A stretch of DNA of 64,000 bases from Yersinia rochesterensis (GCF_003600645.1 NZ_CP032482.1:124001-188000), one strand, 5' to 3'. Positions 34,905 to 45,615 are shown, numbered from the stretch's first letter. Notes: generated by a model from the letters alone, not told the origin. Numbers and translations are program-made.

Positions 34905-35246
34905 ATGTTAAAAATAATCATTTAGCTCGTTTTTTATACTGATTATGTGGTTCCTTTATGTATTTTCCCTCTTTTCTGGCGGCTGTCCCGATTTTTACAT
35001 CAGGAATATCCATTTATTTTGCCGACATACAGCGCGTATTACCCCCATCAATAACTCTTATTGGTTATGTTTTTTATTAAAATAGCCATCACTCTTAGAA
35101 AGACAACATTCCCAATTCATGCTTACTTGGTTGAATTTATGTACAGAAAGTTGTTGTCTCTGCCCATTATTACTTCCACCAGATGAACTAAAGCTAATTA
35201 ATATTTTAGTTAGCAGGGAAAAGATCTTTAGTTATTGATTCAGGAA

Positions 35247-35549
35247 ATGTGGATTAGTAGCGTTTATCAAAAGCTCACTTTACTACCCAATATATCGGTT
35301 GTGGCAACTTTATTTATTGTCTGTGGCATGGGCTTTATTGTGCATGAATAGCCCATTTCTATTGATCACCACTTTATGATTTGCTGGCGATTTACGCTAC
35401 ACACTTTGATTAGGATCTAATACAGCGTTATATCACTTTTGATGACACTCTTTGCCCATGGTGGAAAATCTGTCATCAGAATTTTGCTATTTAGTTTTAT
35501 TGCTATCCAGAGGGCGGTGAGTGCTTCTTATCGTGAACCACGAGGTTAA
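35247..35549 (+). pseudogene. Possible decayed small membrane protein
   Basis: The ~660-bp gap between the rRNA terminator and hdfR (34905-35566) has no intact gene. One frame from ATG 35247 reads MWISSVYQKLTLLPN, a hydrophobic stretch, an in-frame TAG after 34 codons, more hydrophobic residues, a TAA, and a last segment ending SASYREPRG at 35549. It may be a remnant with two stops or chance reading in AT-rich DNA. I recognise no family. Confidence 0.2.
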
Positions 35550-35566
35550 GCCTCAGTCGCCATCAC

Positions 35567-36448
35567 TTAATCCTGTATGTCGCTTTGCGCGGCGTTATTC
35601 ATAGGTGTTTTTAATAGCTGTCGAATTAATGTTTGTTGGTCACTGTTTTGCAACCAAACAGCATATAGTGGCCGCACGATAGGCGGTATATCAGTATTAA
35701 TGGTCAGCTCTGGATATTCTTTTTGCCAATGTTCGGGCAAAAAGGCACAGCCACCGGTAGTATCCAACAGTTGCCGAGTTAAATGAGCCGACGTCGTGGT
35801 CAGCACGGGCATCTGTTCGTTGTTGAGTAAACGATTCTCTTGCTGATGGAAATCTGCTCCCCATTCCAGTTTGATATAGGGCGCTTCATTTGCATTTTTA
35901 TGCTCAGTTTTATCGTCAATTATTTCTGATAGAGGGAGGGGACCTGATGAGAACAAACGCAATGAAAAATGTCCTAGAAGTTGACTTGCCAGTTCATCCA
36001 TTTTAGGGGGTTCAGTTGTTATCAACAAATCCAGTTGCCGTTCGTGCAACTGCTTCACCAGTGATTGCCGTAGTGCAACACGGGCTTCAAGGCGTAATGC
36101 TTCTCGCTGTTTATATAACTGTTGCAACCAAGGGGTGAGGTAGGCCTCCCAAAGTGATGCGGTTGCACCAATAGACAACTCGGTGTGTTGTAGCGAATGT
36201 ACAACCTCTTTTTTGGCTAGTTGCCAGGTACTCATCAATGTTTCGGCGTAAGGAACCAGCCGCTCACCCGCAGGGGTCAGACGAATATTATTGCGATGGC
36301 GAGTGAATAAATTTGCACCTAATTGATTTTCTAATTGACGGATACGAAAACTCACCGCCGACTGCGTTAAGTACAAAGATTCAGCTGCGCGACCAAAGTG
36401 GCGAGTTCTACTGACCTCCAAAAAGGTTTTCAGTAATTCGGTATCCAC
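35567..36448 (-). CDS. hdfR: LysR-family regulator HdfR
   Basis: Transcription factor known in E. coli to repress flhDC. 293 aa. The N terminus [22 protein letters not shown] and helix-turn-helix about residues 18-40 are nearly identical to E. coli HdfR; the C-terminal effector domain is more divergent. I use the GTG at 36448 because GGAG lies six bases upstream and the E. coli gene also starts with GTG; the longer frame from a TTG at 36460 overlaps that site. Divergent from maoP. Confidence 0.93.
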   Translation of the reverse strand: MDTELLKTFLEVSRTRHFGRAAESLYLTQSAVSFRIRQLENQLGANLFTRHRNNIRLTPAGERLVPYAETLMSTWQLAKKEVVHSLQHTELSIGATASLWEAYLTPWLQQLYKQREALRLEARVALRQSLVKQLHERQLDLLITTEPPKMDELASQLLGHFSLRLFSSGPLPLSEIIDDKTEHKNANEAPYIKLEWGADFHQQENRLLNNEQMPVLTTTSAHLTRQLLDTTGGCAFLPEHWQKEYPELTINTDIPPIVRPLYAVWLQNSDQQTLIRQLLKTPMNNAAQSDIQD

Positions 36449-36512
36449 ACCTATCTCCAATTTTTTTATCGTTAAGATTTAAATGTTTTGTTTTACACGA
36501 TGTCAAGCCTAT

Positions 36513-36529
36513 CTAATACTCCGCGCCAT
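36513..36529 (+). promoter_or_regulatory. Putative maoS site
   Basis: The 17-bp string CTAATACTCCGCGCCAT sits 37 bp upstream of maoP. It closely resembles the 17-bp maoS site that, with MaoP, excludes MatP from the E. coli Ori region. Recognised from memory of that site, so the exact match needs checking. Confidence 0.55.
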
Positions 36530-36566
36530 AAACAGCACGACCATGAGAGAATTAGGAGCGTGTCAG

Positions 36567-36905
36567 ATGGCGGATAGCTTCATCACGACCAATCGTTTTT
36601 TTGATAATAAACATTATCCTCGCGGGTTCTCGCGTCACGGCGATTTCACCATTAAAGAGGCGCAATTACTAGAGCGCCACGGTTATGCTTTCAACGAGCT
36701 TGACCTCGGTAAACGCGAGCCTGCAACAGAAGAAGAACAGTTATTTGTTGCTGTTTGTCGCGGCGAGCGTGAGCCAGTCAGCGCCGAAGAAAAAGTCTGG
36801 TCTAAATATGTGACCCGGACCCGTCGGCCTAAACGTTTCCATACGCTGTCTGGCGGTAAACCGCAGATGGACGCAGTGGAAGATTATACTGATAGCGACG
36901 ACTAA
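36567..36905 (+). CDS. maoP: Macrodomain Ori protein MaoP
   Basis: Small protein (formerly YifE) that helps organise the Ori region of the chromosome. 112 aa, the E. coli length, with the strongly conserved core [20 protein letters not shown] and end DYTDSDD. ATG 36567 has TAGGAG nine bases upstream; the 28-codon upstream extension of the open frame is not conserved. Divergent from hdfR, followed by an ERIC element. Confidence 0.95.
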   Translation: MADSFITTNRFFDNKHYPRGFSRHGDFTIKEAQLLERHGYAFNELDLGKREPATEEEQLFVAVCRGEREPVSAEEKVWSKYVTRTRRPKRFHTLSGGKPQMDAVEDYTDSDD

Positions 36906-36906
36906 T

Positions 36907-37102
36907 TCCCGTCGTCTTTGAAGCCGCAGGGATGTTAGCTACGCGACCTCCCCGAATCACTTACTTGGGTAAGCTCATCGGGATTAATGAGCCTCATTCT
37001 TAAGGCTCACCCTACGGGCTAGCATAAATGCTGTTCAAATCTGCTCCCGGCAAATTTGTCGGTTGCTTGCTAACTACCTGCGACTTCAATGACATTGGGC
37101 AT
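36907..37102 (-). repeat. ERIC element with ~70-bp internal insertion
   Basis: ERIC copy lying between maoP and yifB. The left part (CGTCTTTGAAGC to CATCGGGATT) and the right part (TTGCTAACTACCTGC to CATTGGGCAT) match the other copies. The middle carries roughly 70 extra bases (about 36986-37060) not present in them, so this copy is ~196 bp instead of ~127. Confidence 0.8.
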
Positions 37103-37115
37103 AAGCATCTTGATT

Positions 37116-37141
37116 AAAAAGGGGCTTTTATTCCCTTTTTT
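37116..37141. terminator. Bidirectional terminator maoP/yifB
   Basis: Stem AAAAAGGG/CCCTTTTT with a short loop between the convergent maoP and yifB, giving a T run on both strands. It touches the yifB stop codon. Confidence 0.65.
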
Positions 37142-38663
37142 ATATTAAGCTTTTATGTAATTGCAAAAGCAATCGGTCCATACAACGATAGCTTAGCGCC
37201 TCTGAAAGATGATTTTTTTGAATATTATCTTCCTGAGCTAGATCGGCAATGGTTCGTGACACTTTCAATATATGGTGCCACGCACGGACTGACAGGCCGA
37301 GCTTCAGCAGAACTTGTTCCAGAAAAGCAGTGTTCTCAGGTGTTAAATAGCAATATTCAGCTATCTCCTGGCTGTTAAGTTGCGTGTTTATCTTCCCCGC
37401 TCTATCCAATTGCCTTTGCCTGGCCTGTAATACTCTCTGCCTGATGGTTTTGCTTGGCTCTCCTTGATGTCTTTGTGCTCCGAGCATTCCTGTCGGGAGT
37501 AGCGGGACTTCTATCGACAAATCAAATCTGTCCAAAAATGGGCCTGACAATTTTGCCAGATAGCGCAGGATTTGTTGTGGCGGCGCTCGGTTATGAACAC
37601 CTTGATAATGCCCGCTAGGGCTAGGGTTCATTGCGGCGATAAGCTGTACTTTAGCCGGAAAACAAACTTTAGCCGCTGCACGGGAAATGGTAATTTCGCC
37701 TGATTCCAGTGGCTCGCGCAGTGAATCCAGTACTCTGCGTTCAAACTCCGGTAGCTCATCCAGAAAAAGTACCCCATTGTGTGCCAGTGATATTTCGCCG
37801 GGACGGGGAATTGACCCTCCGCCAATCAGAGCGGCCATTGATGCGCTGTGATGCGGTGCGCGAAAAGCCCGGCAGCGCCATTGGGCGGGCAGTTCATTAC
37901 TGTGTAGCAGGCCATTAATGGCTGCGGTCTCCAGTGCTTCTTGCTCCGTCAGTGGCGGCAGTAGCCCAGTTAGCCGATTTGCTAGCATGGTTTTCCCCGT
38001 CCCCGGAGGCCCGAGCAATAGCAGGTTATGCCCACCAGCCGCTGTTATCTCCAGCACGCGTTTGGCTTGTGATTGGCCGATGATATCTTGTAGGTCGAGG
38101 CGGTTGTCCCAATCGACAACATCTTCAAGGCGTTGGCCCTGAGCTAGGGTATTCTCCTCTTGTAAAAAACCGCATACTGCGAGCAAGTTTTCTGCGACCC
38201 AGCTGTTACCTTGGGCTATCAATCCAATTTCGAGACTGTTCCCTGACGGCAAAATTAATTGTCGATGGACATGGCTGCTGGCGAGTGCGGCTGGAATTGC
38301 GCCGCTAACACGTCTTAGCGCCCCCGATAAGGCGAGTTCACCCAAGAACTCATAGTGCGCTAATTTATCCGCAGGAATCTGCTCTGACGCTGCTAATATC
38401 GCTAAAGCAATCGGCAGGTCATAACGGCCGCCTTCTTTGGGCAAATCTGCCGGTGCCAAGCTGACCGTGATTCGTTTAGCTGGAAAGATGAAGCCGCTGT
38501 TAATCAGCGCGCTGCGAACCCTATCCCGCGCCTCTTTCACAGTGGTTTCCGGTAATCCAACTAAAACGAATCCCGGTAACCCATTGCTAATATGAGCTTC
38601 AACTGTGATGGCGGGCGCCTGGATACCTAATGTGGCGCGGGTATGAATAGTTGCCAGTGACAT
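37140..38663 (-). CDS. comM: YifB/ComM magnesium-chelatase-like AAA+ helicase
   Basis: AAA+ ATPase of the ComM family; in naturally competent bacteria ComM is a branch-migration helicase that integrates donor DNA, while the role of YifB in enterobacteria is less clear. 507 aa: N-terminal Lon-like fold (LGIQAPAITVEAHISNGLPG), Walker A GPPGTGKTM near residue 220, Walker B LFLDELPEF near 300, and a C-terminal Mg-chelatase domain. ATG 38663 is chosen for AAGGA seven bases upstream and the family start MSLA; the frame extends seven codons more. Confidence 0.93.
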   Translation of the reverse strand: MSLATIHTRATLGIQAPAITVEAHISNGLPGFVLVGLPETTVKEARDRVRSALINSGFIFPAKRITVSLAPADLPKEGGRYDLPIALAILAASEQIPADKLAHYEFLGELALSGALRRVSGAIPAALASSHVHRQLILPSGNSLEIGLIAQGNSWVAENLLAVCGFLQEENTLAQGQRLEDVVDWDNRLDLQDIIGQSQAKRVLEITAAGGHNLLLLGPPGTGKTMLANRLTGLLPPLTEQEALETAAINGLLHSNELPAQWRCRAFRAPHHSASMAALIGGGSIPRPGEISLAHNGVLFLDELPEFERRVLDSLREPLESGEITISRAAAKVCFPAKVQLIAAMNPSPSGHYQGVHNRAPPQQILRYLAKLSGPFLDRFDLSIEVPLLPTGMLGAQRHQGEPSKTIRQRVLQARQRQLDRAGKINTQLNSQEIAEYCYLTPENTAFLEQVLLKLGLSVRAWHHILKVSRTIADLAQEDNIQKNHLSEALSYRCMDRLLLQLHKSLI

Positions 38664-38995
38664 GGTGCTTTCCTTTGCTGTCATGCGTCCTTAGTGTCGG
38701 GCGTTGTTACAGAGTGCCTCAGAATTTTTGTCAGTGTCTGGGAAAAGGGGGGTTTTGCGAAAGCTCGCGAAAAGTTTCGTTGCAATGAATGTATCAAAAT
38801 CAAAAATTGCGATGTGGTACGCAGTAAAAAGGCCAAACTGTCGATATGGGTTTTACTGATTGATAAATAATATATTTATCCTGTTTTGTCTGTGTGCCCA
38901 CAAAATAATAATTTAAATAAATATTGTCAGACAACTAATAACTGTGATAACTCTGTAGGTATTCGTTCGACACTAGACAGATGAACAACCTAATT

Positions 38996-39094
38996 ATGAA
39001 AGCGATTTTCCAAGTGATTAACCTAGTCCTAATTAGCGTGGTGGTGATTATTATCCCACCGTGCGGGGCTGCACTTGGACGAAAAAAGGCATAA
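38996..39094 (+). CDS. ilvL: ilvGMEDA leader peptide
   Basis: 32-aa attenuation peptide rich in branched-chain codons (VINLVLISVVVIIIPP), the control codons read by the ribosome to sense charged Ile, Val and Leu tRNA. The end GAALGRKKA parallels E. coli IlvL. An in-frame ATG at 38981 is an alternative start; neither has a good ribosome-binding site. A plausible promoter lies upstream: -35 TTGTCA at 38924, extended -10 TGTGATAAC at 38943. The rest of the 38664-38995 gap shows nothing recognisable. Confidence 0.88.
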   Translation: MKAIFQVINLVLISVVVIIIPPCGAALGRKKA

Positions 39095-39117
39095 AAATCA
39101 AGCCTTAATCACAAGAA

Positions 39118-39150
39118 AACCCCCGCACCGAAAGGTTCGGGGGTTTTTTT
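39118..39150 (+). terminator. ilv attenuator
   Basis: Stem AACCCCCG/CGGGGGTT with inner pairing, followed by a run of seven T residues, between ilvL and ilvG. This is the regulated terminator of the operon; ribosome stalling in ilvL would disrupt it. Confidence 0.93.
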
Positions 39151-39235
39151 ATCATTACATTAAAGGACGCGAGGAACATAAAATGCACAACAGAATAAAA
39201 TCCTGCTCACCTCGCGAACGGTCGGAGAAATAACT

Positions 39236-40882
39236 ATGAATGGTGCTCAGTGGGTGGTTCAAGCGTTGCGTGCGCAGGGTGTTAGTACAGTATTCGGCTA
39301 TCCGGGCGGGGCGATTATGCCGGTCTACGATGCTTTGTATGATGGCGGTGTCGAGCATCTGCTCTGCCGCCATGAGCAGGGCGCTGCCATTGCTGCTATT
39401 GGTTATGCGCGTGCAACCGGTAAAGTTGGGGTGTGTATTGCCACTTCCGGCCCCGGAGCCACTAATCTGATCACCGGTTTGGCGGATGCTTTACTGGATT
39501 CTGTGCCGGTTATTGCTATCACCGGCCAAGTCGGTTCTGCATTAATCGGCACTGATGCTTTTCAGGAAATTGATGTTTTAGGTCTGTCTCTGGCCTGTAC
39601 CAAACACAGTTTTTTAGTTGAATCATTGGATGCGCTGCCGGGCATCATGGCGGAAGCATTTGCCATCGCGACCAGTGGCCGCCCCGGCCCCGTTTTAATT
39701 GATATCCCGAAAGATATTCAGTTGGCCGTGGGTGAGTTGACCCCACACCTGATGCCAGTTGAAGAGTATCTCGTTGATTCTGCGGCTGAATTACAACAAG
39801 CTTTAGATATGCTGGCGACGGCAAAAAAGCCGATGCTGTATGTTGGCGGCGGTGTTGGAATGGCGCAGGCGGTTCCGGCTTTACGCGAGTTTATCGAGGT
39901 GACGGGCATTCCTGCCGTGGCCACGCTGAAAGGATTAGGCGCACCGGACACCGAGCACCCTTGTTATCTGGGGATGTTGGGGATGCATGGTACTAAAGCG
40001 GCGAATTTCGCCGTGCAGGATTGTGATTTATTGATAGCGGTTGGCGCGCGTTTTGATGATCGGGTGACTGGCAAGTTGAATACATTTGCTGCGAAAGCCA
40101 AAGTTATCCATATGGATATCGACCCGGCCGAGCTGGGTAAATTGCGTCAGGCGCACGTCGCGTTGCAGGGCGATTTGAAAGTGTTGTTGCCTGCTTTGCA
40201 GCAACCGCTGAACATTCAGCCGTGGCGTGATGAGGTTATGGGCTTAAAACACCAGCATAGCTGGCGTTATGATCACCCTGGCCAGGCAATTTATGCTCCG
40301 TTATTGTTGAAGCAAATTTCTGAGCGCAAAGCTCCACAGACCGTGGTGACCACCGACGTGGGCCAGCACCAGATGTGGACGGCGCAGCATATGAACTTTA
40401 CCCGCCCTGAGAATTTTATCACTTCCAGCGGCTTGGGCACGATGGGCTTTGGCGTACCCGCGGCTGTTGGCGCACAAATGGCCCGCCCGGATGATATGGT
40501 CATCTGTGTCTCCGGTGACGGCTCGTTTATGATGAATGTGCAGGAGCTGGGCACCATAAAACGAAAACAGTTGCCGCTGAAAATCGTTTTGTTGGATAAC
40601 CAACGCTTGGGTATGGTAAGGCAATGGCAGCAACTGTTTTTTGATGGGCGTTACAGCGAAACCAATCTTTCTGACAACCCCGATTTTATCACTCTGGCCA
40701 GTGCTTTTAATATTCCTGGCCAACGAATCACCCGCAAAGACCAAGTCGACGCCGCTCTGGATGCGCTGTTTAACAGCGAAGGCCCTTATCTGCTCCAGGT
40801 TTCCATCGACGAACTCGAAAACGTTTGGCCGTTAGTGCCGCCAGGCGCAGGTAATGAAACCATGCTGGAGAAAATCTCATGA
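39236..40882 (+). CDS. ilvG: Acetolactate synthase II large subunit
   Basis: Thiamine-diphosphate enzyme that condenses pyruvate with pyruvate or 2-ketobutyrate, the first common step of Val/Leu and Ile synthesis. 548 aa, intact, unlike the frameshifted ilvG of E. coli K-12. The ThDP glutamate E47 (RHEQGA) and the metal-binding GDGSFMMN motif (near 426) are visible. Its stop overlaps the ilvM start (ATGA), coupling subunit synthesis. Confidence 0.97.
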   Translation: MNGAQWVVQALRAQGVSTVFGYPGGAIMPVYDALYDGGVEHLLCRHEQGAAIAAIGYARATGKVGVCIATSGPGATNLITGLADALLDSVPVIAITGQVGSALIGTDAFQEIDVLGLSLACTKHSFLVESLDALPGIMAEAFAIATSGRPGPVLIDIPKDIQLAVGELTPHLMPVEEYLVDSAAELQQALDMLATAKKPMLYVGGGVGMAQAVPALREFIEVTGIPAVATLKGLGAPDTEHPCYLGMLGMHGTKAANFAVQDCDLLIAVGARFDDRVTGKLNTFAAKAKVIHMDIDPAELGKLRQAHVALQGDLKVLLPALQQPLNIQPWRDEVMGLKHQHSWRYDHPGQAIYAPLLLKQISERKAPQTVVTTDVGQHQMWTAQHMNFTRPENFITSSGLGTMGFGVPAAVGAQMARPDDMVICVSGDGSFMMNVQELGTIKRKQLPLKIVLLDNQRLGMVRQWQQLFFDGRYSETNLSDNPDFITLASAFNIPGQRITRKDQVDAALDALFNSEGPYLLQVSIDELENVWPLVPPGAGNETMLEKIS

Positions 40883-41154
40883 TGCACCACCAACTCTCTA
40901 TCCAACATCAAATCTCTATCCAAGCCCGCTTCCGCCCTGAAATGTTAGAGCGTGTATTGCGGGTTGTGCGGCACCGCGGCTTTCAGGTTTGTGCTATGAA
41001 TATGTCGCCAATGATTAATGCTGAGAATGTTAATATTGAATTGACCGTTGCCAGCCAGCGCCCTGTCGATTTACTGTCTTCACAGCTGAGCAAGCTTATG
41101 GATGTCGCCTGCGTCGAGATCCTACAACCTAATACATTACAGATACGCGCCTGA
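40879..41154 (+). CDS. ilvM: Acetolactate synthase II small subunit
   Basis: 91-aa ACT-domain regulatory subunit that stabilises IlvG. Conserved core [18 protein letters not shown] and NIELTVAS match E. coli IlvM (87 aa); the N terminus carries a short HQ-rich duplication ([12 protein letters not shown]). Overlaps ilvG by four bases. Confidence 0.94.
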   Translation: MMHHQLSIQHQISIQARFRPEMLERVLRVVRHRGFQVCAMNMSPMINAENVNIELTVASQRPVDLLSSQLSKLMDVACVEILQPNTLQIRA

Positions 41155-41176
41155 TGCGCCACAAGGAAAGAAAAGA

Positions 41177-42103
41177 ATGACGAAGAAAGCTGATTTTATC
41201 TGGTTTAACGGCGAAATGGTTCCGTGGGCAGAGGCTAAAGTTCACGTGATGTCTCACGCGTTACACTACGGCACGTCAGTCTTCGAAGGTGTCCGTTGCT
41301 ACAATTCCCATAAAGGGCCAGTAGTTTTTCGTCACCGCGAACACATGCAGCGCTTGCATGACTCAGCCAAAATTTACCGCATGCCAGTTTCCCAGACTGT
41401 TGATGAGCTGATGGAAGCTTGCCGCGAAACGTTGCGCAAAAATAACCTGACCAGCGCTTATATCCGGCCATTAGTGTTTATTGGTGATGTCGGCATGGGG
41501 GTAAACCCGCCAGATGGCTATAAGACTGACGTGATTATTGCTGCTTTCCCATGGGGCGCTTATCTGGGCGCAGAAGCGCTGGAGCAAGGTATTGATGCGA
41601 TGGTTTCTTCATGGAACCGTGTGGCACCAAACACCATTCCAACCGCAGCCAAAGCGGGCGGTAACTACTTGTCTTCCTTGCTGGTGGGCAGCGAAGCACG
41701 CCGCCACGGTTATCAGGAAGGGATTGCGCTGGACATTCACGGCTTCCTGTCTGAAGGTGCGGGCGAAAACTTATTTGAAGTGAAAGATGGCATTCTGTTT
41801 ACTCCGCCATTTACCTCTTCTGCTCTGCCGGGTATTACCCGCGATGCCATTATTAAACTGGCGAAAGACATGGGGCTGGAAGTGCGTGAACAAGTATTGT
41901 CGCGCGAATCTCTTTACTTGGCGGATGAAGTATTTATGTCCGGCACTGCGGCAGAAATCACCCCGGTGCGCAGTGTAGATGGCATCCAGGTTGGTATTGG
42001 TAAACGCGGCCCGATCACGGCAAAAATTCAACAAGCATTCTTCGGCCTGTTCACTGGTGAAACTGAAGATAAACACGGTTGGCTGGATCCGATCAATCCA
42101 TAA
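41177..42103 (+). CDS. ilvE: Branched-chain amino acid aminotransferase
   Basis: Class IV PLP aminotransferase giving Val, Leu and Ile from their keto acids. 308 aa from ATG 41177, with the PLP lysine K159 in PTAAKAGGN. AAGGAAAG precedes this ATG; the 25-codon upstream extension overlaps ilvM in another frame and is not part of the family. Third gene of ilvGMEDA. Confidence 0.97.
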   Translation: MTKKADFIWFNGEMVPWAEAKVHVMSHALHYGTSVFEGVRCYNSHKGPVVFRHREHMQRLHDSAKIYRMPVSQTVDELMEACRETLRKNNLTSAYIRPLVFIGDVGMGVNPPDGYKTDVIIAAFPWGAYLGAEALEQGIDAMVSSWNRVAPNTIPTAAKAGGNYLSSLLVGSEARRHGYQEGIALDIHGFLSEGAGENLFEVKDGILFTPPFTSSALPGITRDAIIKLAKDMGLEVREQVLSRESLYLADEVFMSGTAAEITPVRSVDGIQVGIGKRGPITAKIQQAFFGLFTGETEDKHGWLDPINP

Positions 42104-42129
42104 TAAATAAAAACTGACAGACAGGATCA

Positions 42130-42153
42130 GCAGGTGGTTCGTTCGCCACCTGC
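42130..42153 (+). repeat. ilvE-ilvD intercistronic hairpin
   Basis: Perfect eight-base stem GCAGGTGG/CCACCTGC with an eight-base loop and no T run. Probably a 3' stabilising or processing structure in the ilv mRNA, not a terminator. Confidence 0.6.
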
Positions 42154-42214
42154 AACAGGTTATATCTGCAACAACAAATTGATTTGCAATACAAAAAACT
42201 GGAGTGAAGAGACA

Positions 42215-44065
42215 ATGCCTAAGTACCGTTCCCATACCACCACCCATGGCCGCAATATGGCCGGCGCCCGCGCACTGTGGCGCGCTACCGGTATGACCGA
42301 TGATGACTTCGGCAAACCGATTATTGCAGTTGTTAACTCATTTACCCAGTTTGTACCGGGCCACGTTCATTTGCGCGACTTAGGCAAGCTGGTAGCGGAG
42401 CAAATTGAAGCGTCTGGCGGTGTGGCGAAAGAGTTCAACACTATTGCAGTGGATGATGGGATCGCGATGGGCCATGGCGGTATGCTGTATTCTCTGCCTT
42501 CACGTGAATTGATTGCTGACTCCGTAGAGTACATGGTTAACGCCCACTGCGCGGATGCCATGGTGTGTATCTCTAACTGCGACAAAATTACCCCAGGGAT
42601 GCTGATGGCGTCTCTGCGGCTGAATATCCCGGTTATCTTTGTTTCTGGCGGCCCGATGGAAGCCGGTAAAACCAAATTATCCGACAAAATTATTAAGCTG
42701 GATCTGGTCGATGCCATGATTCAGGGCGCAAACCCGAATGTCAGCGATGCTGTCAGTGATCAAATTGAGCGCTCAGCTTGCCCGACTTGCGGCTCTTGTT
42801 CCGGGATGTTTACGGCTAACTCAATGAACTGTCTGAATGAGGCGCTGGGTCTGGCGCTGCCGGGTAACGGCTCATTGCTGGCAACTCATGCTGACCGTAA
42901 ACAACTGTTCCTCGATGCCGGCAAGCACATTGTGGCGCTGACCAAACGTTATTATGAACAAGACGATGAGAGCGCCTTGCCGCGTAACATTGCTAACAAA
43001 GCGGCATTTGAAAACGCCATGACGCTGGATATTGCCATGGGCGGTTCCACCAATACCGTGCTGCATTTGCTGGCGGCAGCGCAGGAAGGCGAAATTGATT
43101 TCGATATCAGCGATATCGACCGTCTGTCCCGTAAGGTTCCGCATTTGTGCAAAGTGGCACCGAGCACCCAGAAATACCATATGGAAGATGTGCACCGTGC
43201 CGGTGGTGTGGTGGGGATTTTGGGTGAGTTGGACCGGGCTGGCTTGCTGAATCGCGAAGTGAAAAACGTGTTGGGTCTGGACTTGCCACAAACGCTGGAA
43301 GCCTATGACGTGATGCTGACCAAAGACGAAGGGGTCAAGCAGATGTACTCCGCAGGCCCGGCTGGCATCCGCACCACGAAAGCATTCTCACAGGATTGCC
43401 GCTTCCCATCACTGGATACTGACCGCCAAGAGGGCTGCATCCGCACCCGCGAGCATGCTTACAGCCAAGACGGCGGTTTAGCGGTGCTGTATGGAAATCT
43501 GTCGGAAAATGGCTCAATTGTTAAAACCGCTGGGGTAGATAAAGACAGCTTAACTTTCCGCGGCCCGGCCAAAGTCTATGAGAGTCAGGATGACGCGGTT
43601 GCCGCTATTCTGGGCGGAAAAGTAGTGGCGGGTGATGTGGTTGTTATCCGCTACGAAGGGCCGAAAGGTGGGCCGGGGATGCAGGAAATGTTGTATCCGA
43701 CCACTTATCTGAAATCCATGGGATTAGGCAAAAGCTGTGCATTGCTGACTGATGGCCGTTTCTCCGGTGGCACCTCCGGTTTATCTATTGGTCATGCTTC
43801 GCCAGAGGCTGCCAGCGGTGGGTTGATTGCTTTGGTGCAAGATGGCGACATCATTGATATTGATATTCCAAACCGTGCTATGAAGCTGGATGTCAGTGAT
43901 GCTGAGCTGGCTGCGCGCCGCGAAGCAGAATTGGCGCGCGGTGATGCTGCATGGACACCGAAAGCACGCGAACGTCAGGTTTCTTATGCGCTGCGCGCTT
44001 ATGCTTTACTGGCGACCAGTGCCGACAAAGGTGCAGTGCGCGACAAAAGTAAGTTGGGAGGCTAA
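42215..44065 (+). CDS. ilvD: Dihydroxy-acid dehydratase
   Basis: Iron-sulfur dehydratase making the keto acids of Val and Ile. 616 aa, the E. coli length, from ATG 42215 with GGAG eleven bases upstream. Cluster cysteines are visible in ISNCDK and [19 protein letters not shown]. Fourth structural gene of the operon, five bases before ilvA. The cluster makes it oxygen-sensitive. Confidence 0.97.
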   Translation: MPKYRSHTTTHGRNMAGARALWRATGMTDDDFGKPIIAVVNSFTQFVPGHVHLRDLGKLVAEQIEASGGVAKEFNTIAVDDGIAMGHGGMLYSLPSRELIADSVEYMVNAHCADAMVCISNCDKITPGMLMASLRLNIPVIFVSGGPMEAGKTKLSDKIIKLDLVDAMIQGANPNVSDAVSDQIERSACPTCGSCSGMFTANSMNCLNEALGLALPGNGSLLATHADRKQLFLDAGKHIVALTKRYYEQDDESALPRNIANKAAFENAMTLDIAMGGSTNTVLHLLAAAQEGEIDFDISDIDRLSRKVPHLCKVAPSTQKYHMEDVHRAGGVVGILGELDRAGLLNREVKNVLGLDLPQTLEAYDVMLTKDEGVKQMYSAGPAGIRTTKAFSQDCRFPSLDTDRQEGCIRTREHAYSQDGGLAVLYGNLSENGSIVKTAGVDKDSLTFRGPAKVYESQDDAVAAILGGKVVAGDVVVIRYEGPKGGPGMQEMLYPTTYLKSMGLGKSCALLTDGRFSGGTSGLSIGHASPEAASGGLIALVQDGDIIDIDIPNRAMKLDVSDAELAARREAELARGDAAWTPKARERQVSYALRAYALLATSADKGAVRDKSKLGG

Positions 44066-44070
44066 TACCC

Positions 44071-45615
44071 ATGGCGGTATCACAACCCTTATCTGCTGCC
44101 CCCGATGGGGCAGAATATCTGCGGGCGATATTGCGCGCGCCGGTGTATGAGGTGGCGCAAGTCACCCCGCTGCAAGTGATGGAAAAGATTTCTTCTCGCC
44201 TGGCTAATACCATTTTGGTGAAGCGCGAAGACCGACAGCCGGTACACAGCTTTAAACTGCGCGGTGCTTACGCGATGCTGGCCGGCCTGACAGCAGAACA
44301 AAAAGCCTGTGGTGTGATAACGGCTTCTGCCGGTAATCATGCGCAGGGCGTGGCGCTCTCGGCCAGCAAGCTGGGTGTCAAAGCATTGATCGTGATGCCA
44401 GTGGCAACTGCTGACATCAAAGTGGACGCGGTGCGCGGTTTTGGTGGTGAGGTGCTGCTGTTCGGTGCCAATTTCGACGAAGCCAAAGGTAAAGCTATTG
44501 AGCTATCCCAATTACAGGGCTATACCTTTGTCCCGCCATTCGACCACCCGGCGGTGATTGCCGGGCAGGGGACACTGGCGATGGAGTTGCTCCAGCAAGA
44601 CGCCCATCTTGACCGGATCTTTGTTCCTGTTGGCGGCGGTGGGCTAGTGGCCGGTGTGGCAGTGCTTATTAAACAACTGATGCCGCAGATTAAAGTCATT
44701 GGTGTTGAAGCGGAAGATTCCGCCTGTTTACGGGCTGCGTTGAATGCCGGTAAGCCAGTGGATTTGGCGCGTGTTGGGTTATTTGCCGAGGGCGTGGCGG
44801 TTAAGCGCATTGGCGAAGAGCCTTTCCGCTTGTGCCAGGAATATCTCGACGAAGTGATCACCGTCGATAGCGACGCCATTTGTGCGGCAGTCAAAGACAT
44901 ATTTGAAGATGTACGCGCCATTGCCGAGCCGTCAGGCGCTTTGGCGCTGGCGGGCCTAAAAAAATATGTGCAGCAGCATAATATTCAAGGTGAGCGTCTG
45001 GCCCATGTGCTCTCCGGCGCTAACGTTAATTTCCACGGTCTGCGCTATGTCTCAGAACGCTGTGAGCTAGGTGAGCAACGCGAAGCTTTGCTGGCCGTGA
45101 CTATTCCTGAGCAAAAAGGCAGTTTCCTGCGTTTCTGTGAGCTGTTGGGTGGCCGGTCGGTGACGGAATTTAACTATCGTTATGCTGATGCCGAAAACGC
45201 CTGCATTTTCGTCGGGGTGCGTTTGACCCGTGGTCATATCGAGCGGGAAGAGATTTTGTCCGAGTTACGGGCGAAAGATTATCAGGTAGTGGATTTGTCC
45301 GATGACGAAATGGCTAAATTGCACGTGCGTTATATGGTCGGGGGGCGTCCTTCCAAGCCATTGCGCGAGCGTTTGTATAGCTTTGAGTTCCCGGAATCCC
45401 CAGGCGCATTGTTGAAATTCCTGCATACCTTAGGGACGCATTGGAATATTTCTTTGTTCCATTATCGTAGTCACGGTACTGATTTTGGTCGGGTATTGGC
45501 AGGGTTTGAGTTGTCAGATTCTGAGCCACAATTTGAACAGCATCTGACGGCACTGGGCTATGATTGCCACGATGAAACCAATAATCCGGCGTTTAAATTC
45601 TTTTTAGCGGGTTAA
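44071..45615 (+). CDS. ilvA: Threonine deaminase, biosynthetic
   Basis: PLP enzyme converting threonine to 2-ketobutyrate, the committed step to isoleucine, feedback-inhibited by Ile. 514 aa as in E. coli. The PLP lysine K62 (HSFKLRGAY) and the glycine loop GGGGLVAG are visible; two ACT-like regulatory domains fill the C-terminal third. GGGAGG lies nine bases before ATG. Convergent with ilvY. Confidence 0.97.
   Translation: MAVSQPLSAAPDGAEYLRAILRAPVYEVAQVTPLQVMEKISSRLANTILVKREDRQPVHSFKLRGAYAMLAGLTAEQKACGVITASAGNHAQGVALSASKLGVKALIVMPVATADIKVDAVRGFGGEVLLFGANFDEAKGKAIELSQLQGYTFVPPFDHPAVIAGQGTLAMELLQQDAHLDRIFVPVGGGGLVAGVAVLIKQLMPQIKVIGVEAEDSACLRAALNAGKPVDLARVGLFAEGVAVKRIGEEPFRLCQEYLDEVITVDSDAICAAVKDIFEDVRAIAEPSGALALAGLKKYVQQHNIQGERLAHVLSGANVNFHGLRYVSERCELGEQREALLAVTIPEQKGSFLRFCELLGGRSVTEFNYRYADAENACIFVGVRLTRGHIEREEILSELRAKDYQVVDLSDDEMAKLHVRYMVGGRPSKPLRERLYSFEFPESPGALLKFLHTLGTHWNISLFHYRSHGTDFGRVLAGFELSDSEPQFEQHLTALGYDCHDETNNPAFKFFLAG

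Noticed and set aside
39236..40882. ilvG frameshift as in E. coli K-12
   Set aside because: The frame is open for all 548 codons with catalytic motifs intact.
41102..41176. N-terminal extension of IlvE
   Set aside because: These codons overlap ilvM in another frame; the family start and AAGGA site point to 41177.
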